Below are positions 11,501 to 21,000 of a DNA stretch of 64,000 bases, piece after piece. Within the stretch, counting starts at the first letter, position 1. Every line of letters begins with the position of its first letter. The stretch is from positions 11,722,253 through 11,786,252 of the forward strand of contig QXEO01000247.1 in the NCBI GenBank assembly GCA_007115705.1, written 5' to 3'. The position numbers were made by a program, and so were the translations under genes. A model generated the notes under the pieces. It was not told the origin of the DNA and did no database searches. It worked only from the letters and a program-made list of their open reading frames with translations. Source of the DNA: Dactylis glomerata (taxonomy: Eukaryota; Streptophyta; Magnoliopsida; Poales; Poaceae).

Positions 11501-12513
11501 TGGTTGTTCTAAACTGCCACGTACGCAAAATCGCCTTGTGAAGTGTGAGTGATGAGAATATGAGATATGTATGATTTTGATAATTACTGGAGTATATCTC
11601 CTGATGGATGAAAATCTTGAAAAAAAATAGCACCATGAACCAATAAACATGTTGTGTGTGCAAAGTGCGAATTAGGACAAAGAACTCACCAGCTTGTGCG
11701 ATGGGGAAGTCCTTGAAGAATCCACATGGGATTTCCAGTGAGCTGTTACTGTGATTGAAGAACGATCTCCGTTCCTCGGTGGTCAAATTCCCCGCAAACG
11801 TGTCCCTCCTGCCGTTCTGGTACCGCAACGGAAAGAATGGATGAGGAGTCGCCGAGACGTTGCGGCAGAGGCCATTGATCTCTTCCAAAACAGTCTTGTA
11901 GTCTGCTCCAAGAACGAATTTGTGGGGTCACTTTCAGGGTCAAAGGAGTGATTGGAAAGAGAGTGATAGTATGATCCGTGGTCATTGCACACGAGTACAC
12001 GACAGGTGACAAAAGTGCAAAAGCATCCGAAAGAAAATCCAGCGCAATCAAACTTGCGGCGAAAACTCAGCGGAAGACTCGGATCACTGCGACAACTTTG
12101 GGATGATCCATGAAACAAGCATGCAAGACGCCGTTCATATCGGATGAAACAGAAGGAAAGAAAGAACGCCAGAAAGAAAAGTCCGAGCTGCGCCATGAAA
12201 ATAGTTTCTATGTGCAGGTTCTGTGCGGGAGGTGGAGGCGGAGACCTGAGAAGACGGCGGGGTCGGAGCAGAGCCTGCGCGGTGTGGGGAGGGCGTGCTT
12301 GTGCACGCCGTACTCGCGCGGGTACTCGAAGAGCGTCGTCGCGGCGTGGGCGGATCGGGATGATGGGAGGAGGAGGAGGGGGAGGCAGCGCGAGGAGGGG
12401 TCGGAGAAGGAGACGTAGAGCGCGAGCGGGAGCGTGGTGAGGAGGTAGAGGAGGGAGACGCAGAGCAGCTTCGATTGCAGCACCGGCGGCCTCCGCACGC
12501 GCACCCACCCCAT
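5574..12513 (-). CDS. DUF616 (TOD1/MUCI70-type) Golgi protein, 4 exons
   Basis: Exons on the minus strand: 12513-12246, 11902-11690, 6654-6082 and 5923-5574, total 1404 nt, 467 residues. All three introns fall in phase 1, split an Asp codon, and restore conserved text across each junction. Residues 1-15 are basic, 16-36 form one membrane span (LLCVSLLYLLTTLPLALYVSF), then a short stem and the PF04765 domain (about 100-440) with CRGVVVASAILNDHDKIRQP, WVDGKMQL, MAVSRHPFNLHTMEEA and FNPRDQLAFAYVRDQ. This is a type II Golgi topology. Arabidopsis relatives include TOD1, reported as an alkaline ceramidase in turgor control, and MUCI70, a putative hexosyltransferase for mucilage polysaccharide; which activity applies here cannot be told. 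Intron 2 is 5,035 bp and full of mobile elements. No lesion is seen, so the gene may be functional. Confidence 0.9.
7495..7885. mobile_element. Imperfect foldback (MITE-like) in intron 2
   Basis: The two halves are imperfect reverse complements around a centre near 7675. For example TGTTGTATTCTATCGATG at 7571 pairs with sequence near 7760, and GAACAGTGATGAACTGTGC forms the centre. The ends resemble GGAGCTC/GAGCTCC runs. I could not define a target-site duplication, so the superfamily is left open. Confidence 0.5.
8100..9075 (-). pseudogene. Fossil Copia reverse transcriptase in intron 2
   Basis: Read on the minus strand, scattered frames give the Copia RT landmarks in order: KMGF(V/C) followed by an EKxEK(N)E-like run near 8930-8970, and the YVDD-box region IYLYVDD near 8575-8595. 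Many stops and frameshifts separate them. No LTRs remain that I can pair with it. It is transcribed within the same strand as the DUF616 gene and would be removed by splicing. Confidence 0.6.
9277..9430 (-). mobile_element. tRNA-derived SINE with 20-bp target duplication
   Basis: On the minus strand the 154-bp body has a tRNA-like head with A box TAGCTCGGTTGG and B box GTTCGAGTCTC, an unrelated body, and a T-rich 3' tail. Perfect 20-bp direct repeats starting TGTAGGATTATT flank it at 9257-9276 and 9431-9450, the hallmark of L1-type retroposition. It resembles the p-SINE/Au class of grasses. The acceptor stem cannot fold, so it is not a functional tRNA gene. Confidence 0.88.
9451..10408 (+). 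other. AT-rich intron sequence with Copia 3' debris
   Basis: Contains repeated motifs such as CCTTTATGAGTTTT and AATCTTTAATGAGACAA, the text that follows RNase H in the Copia element at 50430-50890. This suggests the worn 3' end of a Copia element in plus orientation. Sequence near 9585-9690 is also similar to 58913-59010. No ORF. Confidence 0.4.
10418..11175. mobile_element. Mutator-type element with 95-bp TIRs and 9-bp TSD
   Basis: Terminal inverted repeats 10418-10512 and 11080-11175 match over about 95 bp, with roughly ten differences; the outer ends are GGAAAAAAATTCTCTG and its complement. The flanks carry a perfect 9-bp direct repeat, CCTCTAGAC, at 10409-10417 and 11176-11184, as Mutator insertion produces. 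The 567-bp interior has no transposase and is richer in GC than the surrounding intron. It may be a captured gene fragment (Pack-MULE type). Confidence 0.9.
10648..10926 (+). CDS. Candidate ORF inside the Mutator-type element
   Basis: A complete ATG-to-stop frame of 92 codons, antisense to the host gene, lying between the two inverted repeats. It starts MASAEHSSAATSVVQY and is Ala/Ser-rich. I recognise no family. It could be an exon fragment captured by the element, or chance in a GC-richer insert. Confidence 0.25.
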   Translation: MASAEHSSAATSVVQYTKDAAVTPSMALLAAHSPSAMRLSSWGHNGGSFLFRLLLEQSCCHGQLSPDLSVAGDKTMQVSAGSISRPWQRSMN

Positions 12514-12713
12514 ATGCCACCGCGGGGGGAGCTGTGGGTGGTTTTGTTTTGACTCTCTGAGCGAGTGACCGGGTCACAAGGGAAGTAACGATGAAATGCA
12601 GGTGCTGCGATCCATGCATCGCGGAATGACTGGTTGGGTTCAACTGTTAACATGCTTCTATTTTTTGCGGGTATCACTTACATGCTTTTTAATACGTCGT
12701 CTAACCTATATTA
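12514..12713 (-). promoter_or_regulatory. Proximal promoter of DUF616 gene, cut by a Helitron
   Basis: Only about 200 bp of non-Helitron DNA remain upstream of the start codon at 12513. Bases 12551-12646 are similar to two other segments in the window (27950-28074 and 59655-59785). No clear TATA box is seen. Anything further upstream was displaced to beyond 25942. Confidence 0.45.
12551..12646. repeat. Promoter-segment repeat, copy 1
   Basis: Shares GAGTGACCGGGTCACAAGGG, GATGAAATGCAGGTG and TGGTTGGGTTCAAC with copy 2, but lacks about 30 bp that copies 2 and 3 keep. The segment overlaps the DUF616 promoter. Confidence 0.65.
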
Positions 12714-13505
12714 CTAGTAAGCGTGCACGTGCAATGTACGTCTCTTAAAATATAATATCCCTACATACATTTTAAATTTAAATTATGTTAAAATGAATTG
12801 CATTTTATGTGCTATTTCATTCATGTCCCTTAGAATGTAACACATGTCTTGTAAATCGAATTTTTATTTGAATTAGTTACATGATATATTGTTTTATTCA
12901 CTTAACAATTTAAATAGGTCACAGCCCAACAGTGGCATGGAACTTACCAAAATTTGAGGGATTGATATTGCTTTCGTCATTTTCCCAACTTTGGATTCTC
13001 AATCCCTCATCATTTATTTCTAAATGTGACTATTTTTCTCTTATAATGTGCCACATAAACCTAATAGTAAAGAAAAGCAATAAATGTTAGTATTTTTAGT
13101 AATAATATGACATAGAAAAGTATCACAAACGAATTTGAAATGTCAAACAAAATATCTCCATCCTGTACCCCATAAAGTTTAACATTCACAAATATCAAGA
13201 ATACTTAATTCATTGCAGAATTTTAATGATGCGTATTCTTGAATATATGATATGTTTTCAATGTAGTCAATTAAAAAATTATCAAATGGATATTAGTAGA
13301 TTTTTGAAAGCAAGCACGATGTTTATAATATTAATATAATATAATCCTAACGCTAGCAGGACCAAAGTAAATCGCTAACATTTATTTCATCTGGATTGAA
13401 ACGGGAAGATTTATTTAGTAGACAACCCTAACGTTGCTAGCAGCTAGTACGTCCTAAATAAACTTCTAATAAGAAAAGATAAAATTCAGGGCCCGACCAA
13501 GACAT

Positions 13506-13813
13506 GGACTGAGATCCGGTGCCTCGCTGTGGGCAAGGCACGGGTGAACAGTATCGTGCCTTGCACCCCTATTTTAGCCATTGGATTAAGAATCGATGGA
13601 CCAGATGATATGAATAGTCCAGTGCTATAGGGTCCATCTACAGTGTACACGCTACAACGATTTATGCACAGTACATCCGCTACAGTATAGTGTACAGTAC
13701 ATCCGCTACAGTGCTTAATCTTGACCGCCTGTTTTCAATCTGATGGCCCAAGGTGCAAGGCATGGTACTGTTCATCCATGCTTTGTCCACAGCAAGGCAC
13801 CGGATCTCAGTCC
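13506..13813. mobile_element. MITE with long TIRs and 9-bp TSD
   Basis: 308 bp with inverted repeats of about 60 bp, outer ends GGACTGAGATCC and GGATCTCAGTCC. Perfect 9-bp direct repeats CCAAGACAT at 13497-13505 and 13814-13822. The 9-bp duplication points to Mutator-type mobilisation. No coding capacity. It is inserted in the Helitron. Confidence 0.9.
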
Positions 13814-13822
13814 CCAAGACAT

Positions 13823-14470
13823 ACCACTCTCAGGCTTCCTCTTTCTTTTCTCTCTCCTCAAGCCGCATCGACCATCCCCTCCACTGCCTACCTGCCGCCG
13901 GTGGCGAGGGCCGGCCTCTCCCCTGCCTACCCGCCGTCGGCGAGAGGACCTTCCCCTCCCCTGAGTCCCTGCCACTGCAGCGAGTTCCGCCCCTTCCATG
14001 CATCCTCACCGCTGCCGCGATGACCTGCCCCTACCCTGCTGCCGCCATTCCCTTGCGCCGGCGGCATGCGCCTGCTCTCTGCGTCGCCCTCGACATCCTG
14101 TGGAGAGCAGGCGGCTCCCAAGCTTGGGATGCTCGCGGGAGGCCAGGTGACCCTGAGCAAGGCGTCGACAGAGGTGGAGGCGGATGCGCGGACCTCGTCT
14201 CCACTGGATCCGCGAACGCGGCCAGCGCGCGCGTTGGAGGACTGCAGAACGTCCGCCTCCTTCCCCCGATGAATTGGAGCAAGCGCAGAGGGACGCCGGT
14301 GAGGATGCTCTGCTCCGGCACGTGTGCCGTGTCACGAGCTTCCAGAGTAGATGGTCGCCTGTGTCCTGCTGGAGAAGCCCACCCGACAAATTGCTAGTAT
14401 CTTACCCTTTCCCCGCATGTCCAACGACCCTGCATTTCCATGAGGTTCGTCAATTTCCTCTCATCTAGTT
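13823..14470 (+). other. GC-rich block in Helitron, coding status unclear
   Basis: About 650 bp of high GC begin abruptly after the MITE and end where AT-rich DNA resumes. Several frames stay open on both strands, as expected from composition alone, and none resembles a known protein. It may be a captured first exon with 5' UTR. Confidence 0.3.
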
Positions 14471-15189
14471 GTGAAATTCCCAATATTTGAGTTGCCCGTG
14501 TTGAATCTGTGCAATTCATATGTGCCTTTTGCAAATTGTAAATAGGTTGGTGTTCTGCACTGTAAGCAATTGGTCCCGCAGTTCATGCCTTGATTTTTAA
14601 TTCTGGAGAACACGTTAGAGATTCCGATGATGGAGTTGTAAATATTTTTAAGGATGATGACATGTATCCTGACCGGACGAATGACCTCGATCAGAATACT
14701 ACATAGGTTTCATAGAAGGACCGTGCTATATAGCGGCGCCGCATATATGGCACCCCGTGCGGCGGCAGCTGACACAAGCGCAAAAAACCTTCTAGTCAGT
14801 GTGATGTCCTCTTTCTCTACTAAAATATGAGGAAAATGTAAGAGAGCATGGCTCCAGCCTGACATAGCAGTGCATGCATGATTACAAGGTAGATACTGTA
14901 TACAAAATGGCACGATGGCAAGGCATGCATATGCATGGTTACAAGATGCCAGCTCTTCCATATACTTGTCTCTAATTTTACATCCTATAAAATTTAGAGA
15001 ACTAGTATCCAATGGTTTTTTTTTACTAGCAGTAGCATGGTTGAGCAAATTAAGGAAGAGAGCAGTATTGTAGCTCTAGTCCTAGCTTCATTTTGGAACA
15101 ACATTAACAGAGTTTGCAGTCCGGGATTCTGCTCACTCGCTTGACATCATTCTGTACACAAAAAAGGATACTTTTCAGGTCATTTTAGT

Positions 15190-15740
15190 AGCAGTTCTAC
15201 CAGTTGCCAGATTAATTAGCCGTGATTAGCCCTCAAAAAAGAGCACTCTCAACTTATCCTATTATAGCCACCAAATTAAATAGTCACAATTACCAGATTA
15301 ACTATTCATAATTACTAGGTCATGAATAACATCTACTCCATATTGTTTAAAAATGCAATGACCAGGTTATCTAGTAGCAGGTGACTACTTAGCCACAATT
15401 ATCAGTTTATTTGTGTGCCATGTTGTTTTGAAGGCAATTACGAGTTTGCCCAGTTGGATATCAGTAACCAGATTAATTAGTCACACCTACCAGATTACAT
15501 AAGTGAGATTAAGGATAATTAAACACACAGCTATCCCCAAATCAATTAGCAACTACCAGATTTTTACTATACAATTAATAGATTAACAGATTATTATTGA
15601 GACACAATCACCAGATTTTTTCTATGCAAAATCCACCCAGGCTATACATGAAACAAAATTGTTTACGAATAACTACCAAGTATCAAGAAAGCAATTTCTA
15701 GAATTTTTTCCCCCTAACTACCAGAATAATTACAAAGCTA
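15190..15740. repeat. Dispersed CCAGATTA motif cluster
   Basis: The word (A/T)CCAGATTA or a close variant, often followed by ATTAG, recurs about ten times in 550 bp (near 15206, 15293, 15470, 15490, 15558 and 15612 among others) with irregular spacing. It resembles degenerate subterminal repeats of DNA transposons. No ORF lies here. Confidence 0.4.
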
Positions 15741-15879
15741 GCAAAAATGGTATATCAGCAGGAAGGAGTTCCCCTGTAATCCGCTTAGATGCTAGAATAA
15801 TTTACAGTGATGAGAGGCAGGGGGGTGGGGATTGAACCTGGAGCAGGAGAGGAAGACGATGAACTTGCTGACGAAGCTT

Positions 15880-16330
15880 GTGGCATAGTGCTGCTATCCC
15901 AGCGGCGAGAGCGCGATAGTGCGACGGTTCACACCTCGGAAGCGGCCCGACGCTAGGGACGAAAGCCCTCCCCGCATCGCGCCTTCTCGAACTCGACGGT
16001 GGCGGCGCTCTTCCCGGCTTCCCGCTGAGTGCTCGTCTGCGGCGGCGCTCTCCCCGACGCGTGCTCGTTCGCGGCGGCGTCACGGTGCTAGGGACGGAAG
16101 CCATTTTGTCGCGCTCGTCGGCGGCGGCCTGCGCGGAGCCCTCCCTGCATCGCGACTACTCGAGCTCGACAACGGCGCAGCTCTCCCTGCTGCATGCTCG
16201 TCGGCGGCGGCAGACCGGCGCCAGGGATGGAATCCCTCCCCTCATGCTCACCGGCGGCGGCCTGCTCGGAGTCCTCACTGCTGCCTTCATCGCGCGTTCG
16301 ACGGGGCTCTCCGGTGAGGAATTGAGTGAG
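15880..16330 (+). repeat. GC-rich block with degenerate internal repeats
   Basis: The phrase GCTAGGGACG(A/G)AAGCC and the phrase CATCGCG..CTCGA(A/G)CTCGAC each recur, giving imperfect units of 110-200 bp. Open frames occur in several phases but look compositional. It may be another captured, partly duplicated 5' exon in the Helitron. Confidence 0.35.
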
Positions 16331-16898
16331 AGAGAGAGAAAAGAACGAGTGGACAGCAGAAAGCCACAGAAGGGATAAGACGAAAGGATAAGGTTGGAGT
16401 CTGCCGATGCCTTTCACGAATCCTAAGGCACCGCCGCACGCGGAGCATACTGTGCGGCGCTGATACGTATCTTTTCCCTTCATAGAATCATAGTGGATAG
16501 ATGTTGTGGAGTTCTTTTGGGAATGACAACTGAAGGTAATTTCTGACTTAGCTAAGCTCTACCCTTTTTATACGGAATAGTGGTATATCAGCGGTTCTGC
16601 GGAAACCAAACCAGTGTATGAATCATGTGTTTGGGTTTTATTGTTGTACAATACATTCTTAGGGAATTCCATAAATCGTGCAGTCGCAATCTAACATGCT
16701 GCTCGGTGTAAATAGACTTGAAAAGGCTGTTACATTTATTATGGTTAGGATCATAGTATTACCCTGTATCAATAGGCAGCAAAGATGTCAAGCAGGTCAC
16801 AGAATGGGCTCTTTCTGCTCCTTGACTTCAAGAAATTTCTGACTAAACTTGTAGTGGCATACTTCTTGCTTATAAAAAGAGTTGTTTTCTTTCCTCAG

Positions 16899-16975
16899 AT
16901 GACAAGGAGAAGCCAACACATTTGAGGTTTCTGGTGTCTAACACAGCAACAGGATGTTTCCAACTGCAGGCAAGT
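16899..16975 (+). pseudogene. KH-domain gene fragment (BTR1-like)
   Basis: After an acceptor-like CTTTCCTCAG, the plus strand reads DDKEKPTHLRFLVSNTATGC and then departs from the family. KPTHLRFLVSN is the start of the first KH domain of plant BTR1/Nova-like RNA-binding proteins, where an IIGKGG loop should follow; that loop is missing. The fragment is opposite in strand to the helicase, as expected for host DNA picked up by a Helitron. Confidence 0.5.
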
Positions 16976-18045
16976 CATGTAATTTTCACAACTTCTAAAT
17001 TACACTTTACTTCCTAAAAAAGTCATAATTGAATGCTATGATACATTGGCATGTGCGGCTGGACATGTTGTTCCCCATCCCCTGATAAACATAGTTTGGA
17101 TTCACACTTCACATATGGCATCACCTTTTTTGTCTTAACCATTTCTTTCGGTATTTAGGTTATATTGATCTGTAGTTATAAACTGGGTATAGAACTTTGG
17201 TAACAAATTCGAGTACTTCAAAACCATATGACAGTAATACAATTTGACGTAAAGCAGTACAGTCCACTCCAGTATTCTGCATAAAATACAATTTGGCTGA
17301 ATCTTTTTTAGCATGAGCTCCACAATCAAATTTCTGTGTTGTTCACGATTGCTAGATACAAAGAACAGAGGTATTCCTTGGTTCATTACCATATTCATGA
17401 GTAAGCATTGCAGTGACTTTGTTTCCTTGTTTGATACAAAATAGATTGGAGTATGTATGCATTGTTCTCTTTTCCTTTGGAAGTCTATAGTGTTGCATTA
17501 TTAGATTTGAAGGTAGTTCACCGAGCCGACGATGGTTTTACCTGATGTAAAACTCAAAGATGTATATGCTTGTGTTGCAAACTGAAAAAAATGACCCATT
17601 TGGTTCACAAACTGAAACCAGTGATTTCATTGTTTGCTATAACCTGAATTGCTACATGTATTGCGACATGTAAGGGACAAACTGAACATATAAGCTGCAA
17701 GCAAACAATGAAACCATTTAATTCAGTTATCCTATAACCGGAATTGGTACCAAAGATGAGAAATTACAGTTCATAAATACTCCAACTTATAACAGACATT
17801 TTCATACATGAACATAAAGACATTCTGTCAGCTGCTATCTGCAACTTGTAATACTGCTAGTTCTATTTTCTGGTGATTATAGACCAGCTGTAGTATAAAG
17901 TACTTGACACCAATCCTCTTCAATGTCCATTGATGATCATGATTAAGACCTGCAATAAAAAAAATGGCTATTTTGTTAGCATCAAAAGTAGCTATATAGG
18001 TGCAACAACATAAATGCAAATAAATCATTGAAGTACGCACCTGCC
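16976..18045. other. Helitron 3' region without genes
   Basis: AT-rich DNA downstream of the helicase stop. I see no convincing ORF, hairpin or CTRR terminus here, which is why the 3' end was placed at 12714. Confidence 0.4.
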
Positions 18046-21000
18046 TCACCCTTCCAAAACATCTCTATAGACAATGTTTTTGGTGCTTTTCCCGGATTTA
18101 TCAATGTCCTTGTTTGGCTTGGCCAAAATTCGTGTCGTCTTTCTTGACACTCCCCTCGACAATGCAACATATAGTTGGCCATGTGAGAATACAGGCTCGG
18201 GAAGGTAAATACCAACGTTTGGTATGGTCTGACCCTGTGCCTTGTTAATGGTCATCGCAAAACTTAGGCGGATGGGAAATTGTTTTCTCTTGAGTTTGAA
18301 GGGGAGTGAGGTGTCCTCTGAGGGTGACATAGGGATTCTCGGTATGAATACCCTCTTTCCAGCATGCTGACCACCAACAATCTCTGCATCGATTGCATTA
18401 TCCTGGAAGGCTCTGATCATAAGCCGTGTTCCATTGCATAGGCCACTATGAGGGTCGAGGTTTCTGAGCAGAATGACTGGACAGTTGACCTTTAATTTCA
18501 AAAACATGAGGGGGCAAGCCATTTGGTGTGATCGAGTTCAAAAAGTCAATAGTGTAATTATTCTGCAAGTCATCATCGATTGAGTCGAAGCTATGGTATA
18601 ATCTTTCTTCGCCTGGAAACCTGGAGATCATCTTGTCATTCAGGTTATCCACATGCTCGTTTTTGGTTGAAAGGATTGCACGTGCACTCATGTACTCTCT
18701 CGATCTAGCGTTGGCATGCAGCGATGGAAAAACGTCATCGATAAGCGTGTTAATAGCTTTTTCATCCTCGGTGTATCCGATCACGATGTCGTCAGGGAGA
18801 CGCACATAGTCATCGCCAATTGTCTCTTCTGTTCCACTGCCGATCCTTAGGAGGTATATGGAGAACCAAGGATCATCTTGTGCCCGCATATTGCGTGTGA
18901 GGTGTATCTTGTGGGTCATCTCCCACAAATAGGATCTCAGAAGTGTAGCATCCGTGATCTGTGCTCTTGTCCCACGTGTCACAACTGGAAGGACCTGCCT
19001 GAAATCCCCACCAAAGACTACAACCTTTCCTCCAAACGGCAAAGGACAGTCCATTATATCCTGGAGCGATCTATCAAGCGTCTCAACATCTTGACGTTTT
19101 GTCATAGCGACGTCGTCCCAAATTATTAAGGACGCTTGCTTAAGCAACTCTGCTGTACCACTCTGCTTTGTGAAACTACACATGCTGTTGTCTTTTAGCT
19201 TGATTGGAATTTTGAACCTAGAGTGTGCAGTCCGGCCTCCAGGCATTATCGATGCCGCTATACCTGATGTAGCAGTTGCGATAGCTATTAGGCCCATGGA
19301 ACGAACTTTTGCAAGCAATGCCTTGTACAAGTACGTCTTCCCAGTGCCTCCTGGACCATCAACAAAGAATATCTGGCTTTTTTGGTTCGTCACATGATTC
19401 ATTATGTCATTGAAACCATCGAGCTGCTCACTGTTCAAACTGCTAATTAGATCTAGATGTTCTTTGTCCGCAATGATTTGCCTCTCCTCTATTACCTCTC
19501 TGTACTCACCATCATTAGAACCACTGTCCTCAACAAGATCTGGAAGTCCATAGCTTGAAATATTCTTTCCCATGGATTGCAACATATCCCTGATATCTCT
19601 AAGGACCATCCGCTCAAGTGCTGCCTCATTGGGCTGATTACGACGGTAATCCTCAGACATTGCTGGTAGATGTTTATCCCACATCTGTCGGATTTCAGTT
19701 GCCTCGCAGAATACCAGTATAGTTGCAAACAACTGTCTTAGGGAACAAGGCATCTGAAACGTGGTTGCCTCCGTCATGCAATCATCATGGGTCTTGTCGT
19801 GCTCAATGAGGCCTAAGAGCTCACATGCCTCCCTAAAAGAATTGCATAGCTTGCCATTTACTATTTTTAGATGATCAAATGAAGTGGCACCCTGGACATG
19901 ACTTAGGAGCACACGTAGGTAGTACCTCTCTCCTTCAGCAGGGTGTGCATACACAAGTCTTCCGATCTGTGATCTCTTATTTCTTCTAGTCTGCCACATC
20001 TTATTTCCGGGAATCCATCTGTAATGTTCTGGAAACTCTCTGTACAACCATCTCCGTGCCTGTGGAAACTTCCAGTTCATCTCAAAGTACTCGGTAAGCA
20101 TGGATTTGGTAGAAGATGGTCGGGCAACAACATCCTCTAGATTTTCACAAGCTTTAAATGCGACTATATGCATGTTTTCCATATGAAGCTGGAGCTGCAA
20201 CACAGATGGACTGACACCAAACAGTTTAAATTCGTAAAGCCTGTACACAGAATCTGGAGGAGATACAAAGCGTGCATCATGCTATATTGTCGAATTTCAT
20301 TGATGATCCCACCATCATTGATGATATCCTGCTCGAATGCAAAGGATGTGCGATCATGCCCCTTGTAGATGTACTTGAACAAGTACTTGACTGCCTTGAT
20401 GCTCGAGCATGCTTCCACATTAATGTGGCAGTTGTATCGCATAAGCAGAAAAGGGTTGTAAGGGACCACCCATCTATTGTCCAAATCTGCTCCTCTAATT
20501 CTAACTCCACGACCATTATCCCTCCTTCTCTAGATGGGATATGAGTCTTTCCCTTGCTGTGTGGCATCGCAAAATTCTCGCGGGTAATGAAATCGGCATT
20601 GTCCGTCAATCATGCAAGGACAACTTTTGTTCAATTGACCACAAGGCCCGTGCAACATGTGTTTGACGACCAGATCATGGAGGACAGGATACTTATCTTT
20701 GTCAGGTAGCTCTGCAGATATCACCCGATCATAGTCATCTGGGGTTGCTAACTTGCTTTTTGCTTTCATGATCAGAAGTATATGCTCATGCGGGAGTCCT
20801 CGTTTCTGAAACTCTGTGACATGTACATAAGCTGCGACTTCTCCGAAATGCTTACCCTTAGTCAGTAAGTCCATCAAATCTCGTTGTTTTGCTTTGAATA
20901 CCCTTGCCACCAGGTCTGGACGGTCTTGTGGCAGTTGTCCAGGAAACAATTTCGCAGTTATCTCCTCCCAATAGGGATTGCAAGTCATCGTGATAAAATA

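Noticed and set aside
11783..12677. Two long minus-strand frames (286 and 180 codons) over DUF616 exon 1
   Set aside because: They are shadows of exon 1 and its GC-rich flank in other frames, and they ignore the splice sites that restore the DUF616 protein.
13753..14397. 214-codon plus-strand frame
   Set aside because: Starts inside a MITE terminal repeat, is Pro/Arg-rich by composition, and has competing frames on the other strand. No family match.
14390..14400. Alternative Helitron 3' ends (CTAG near 14391 and 15001)
   Set aside because: Neither is preceded by A with a hairpin just inside. 12714 has the A|CTAG context and a hairpin, though an imperfect one.
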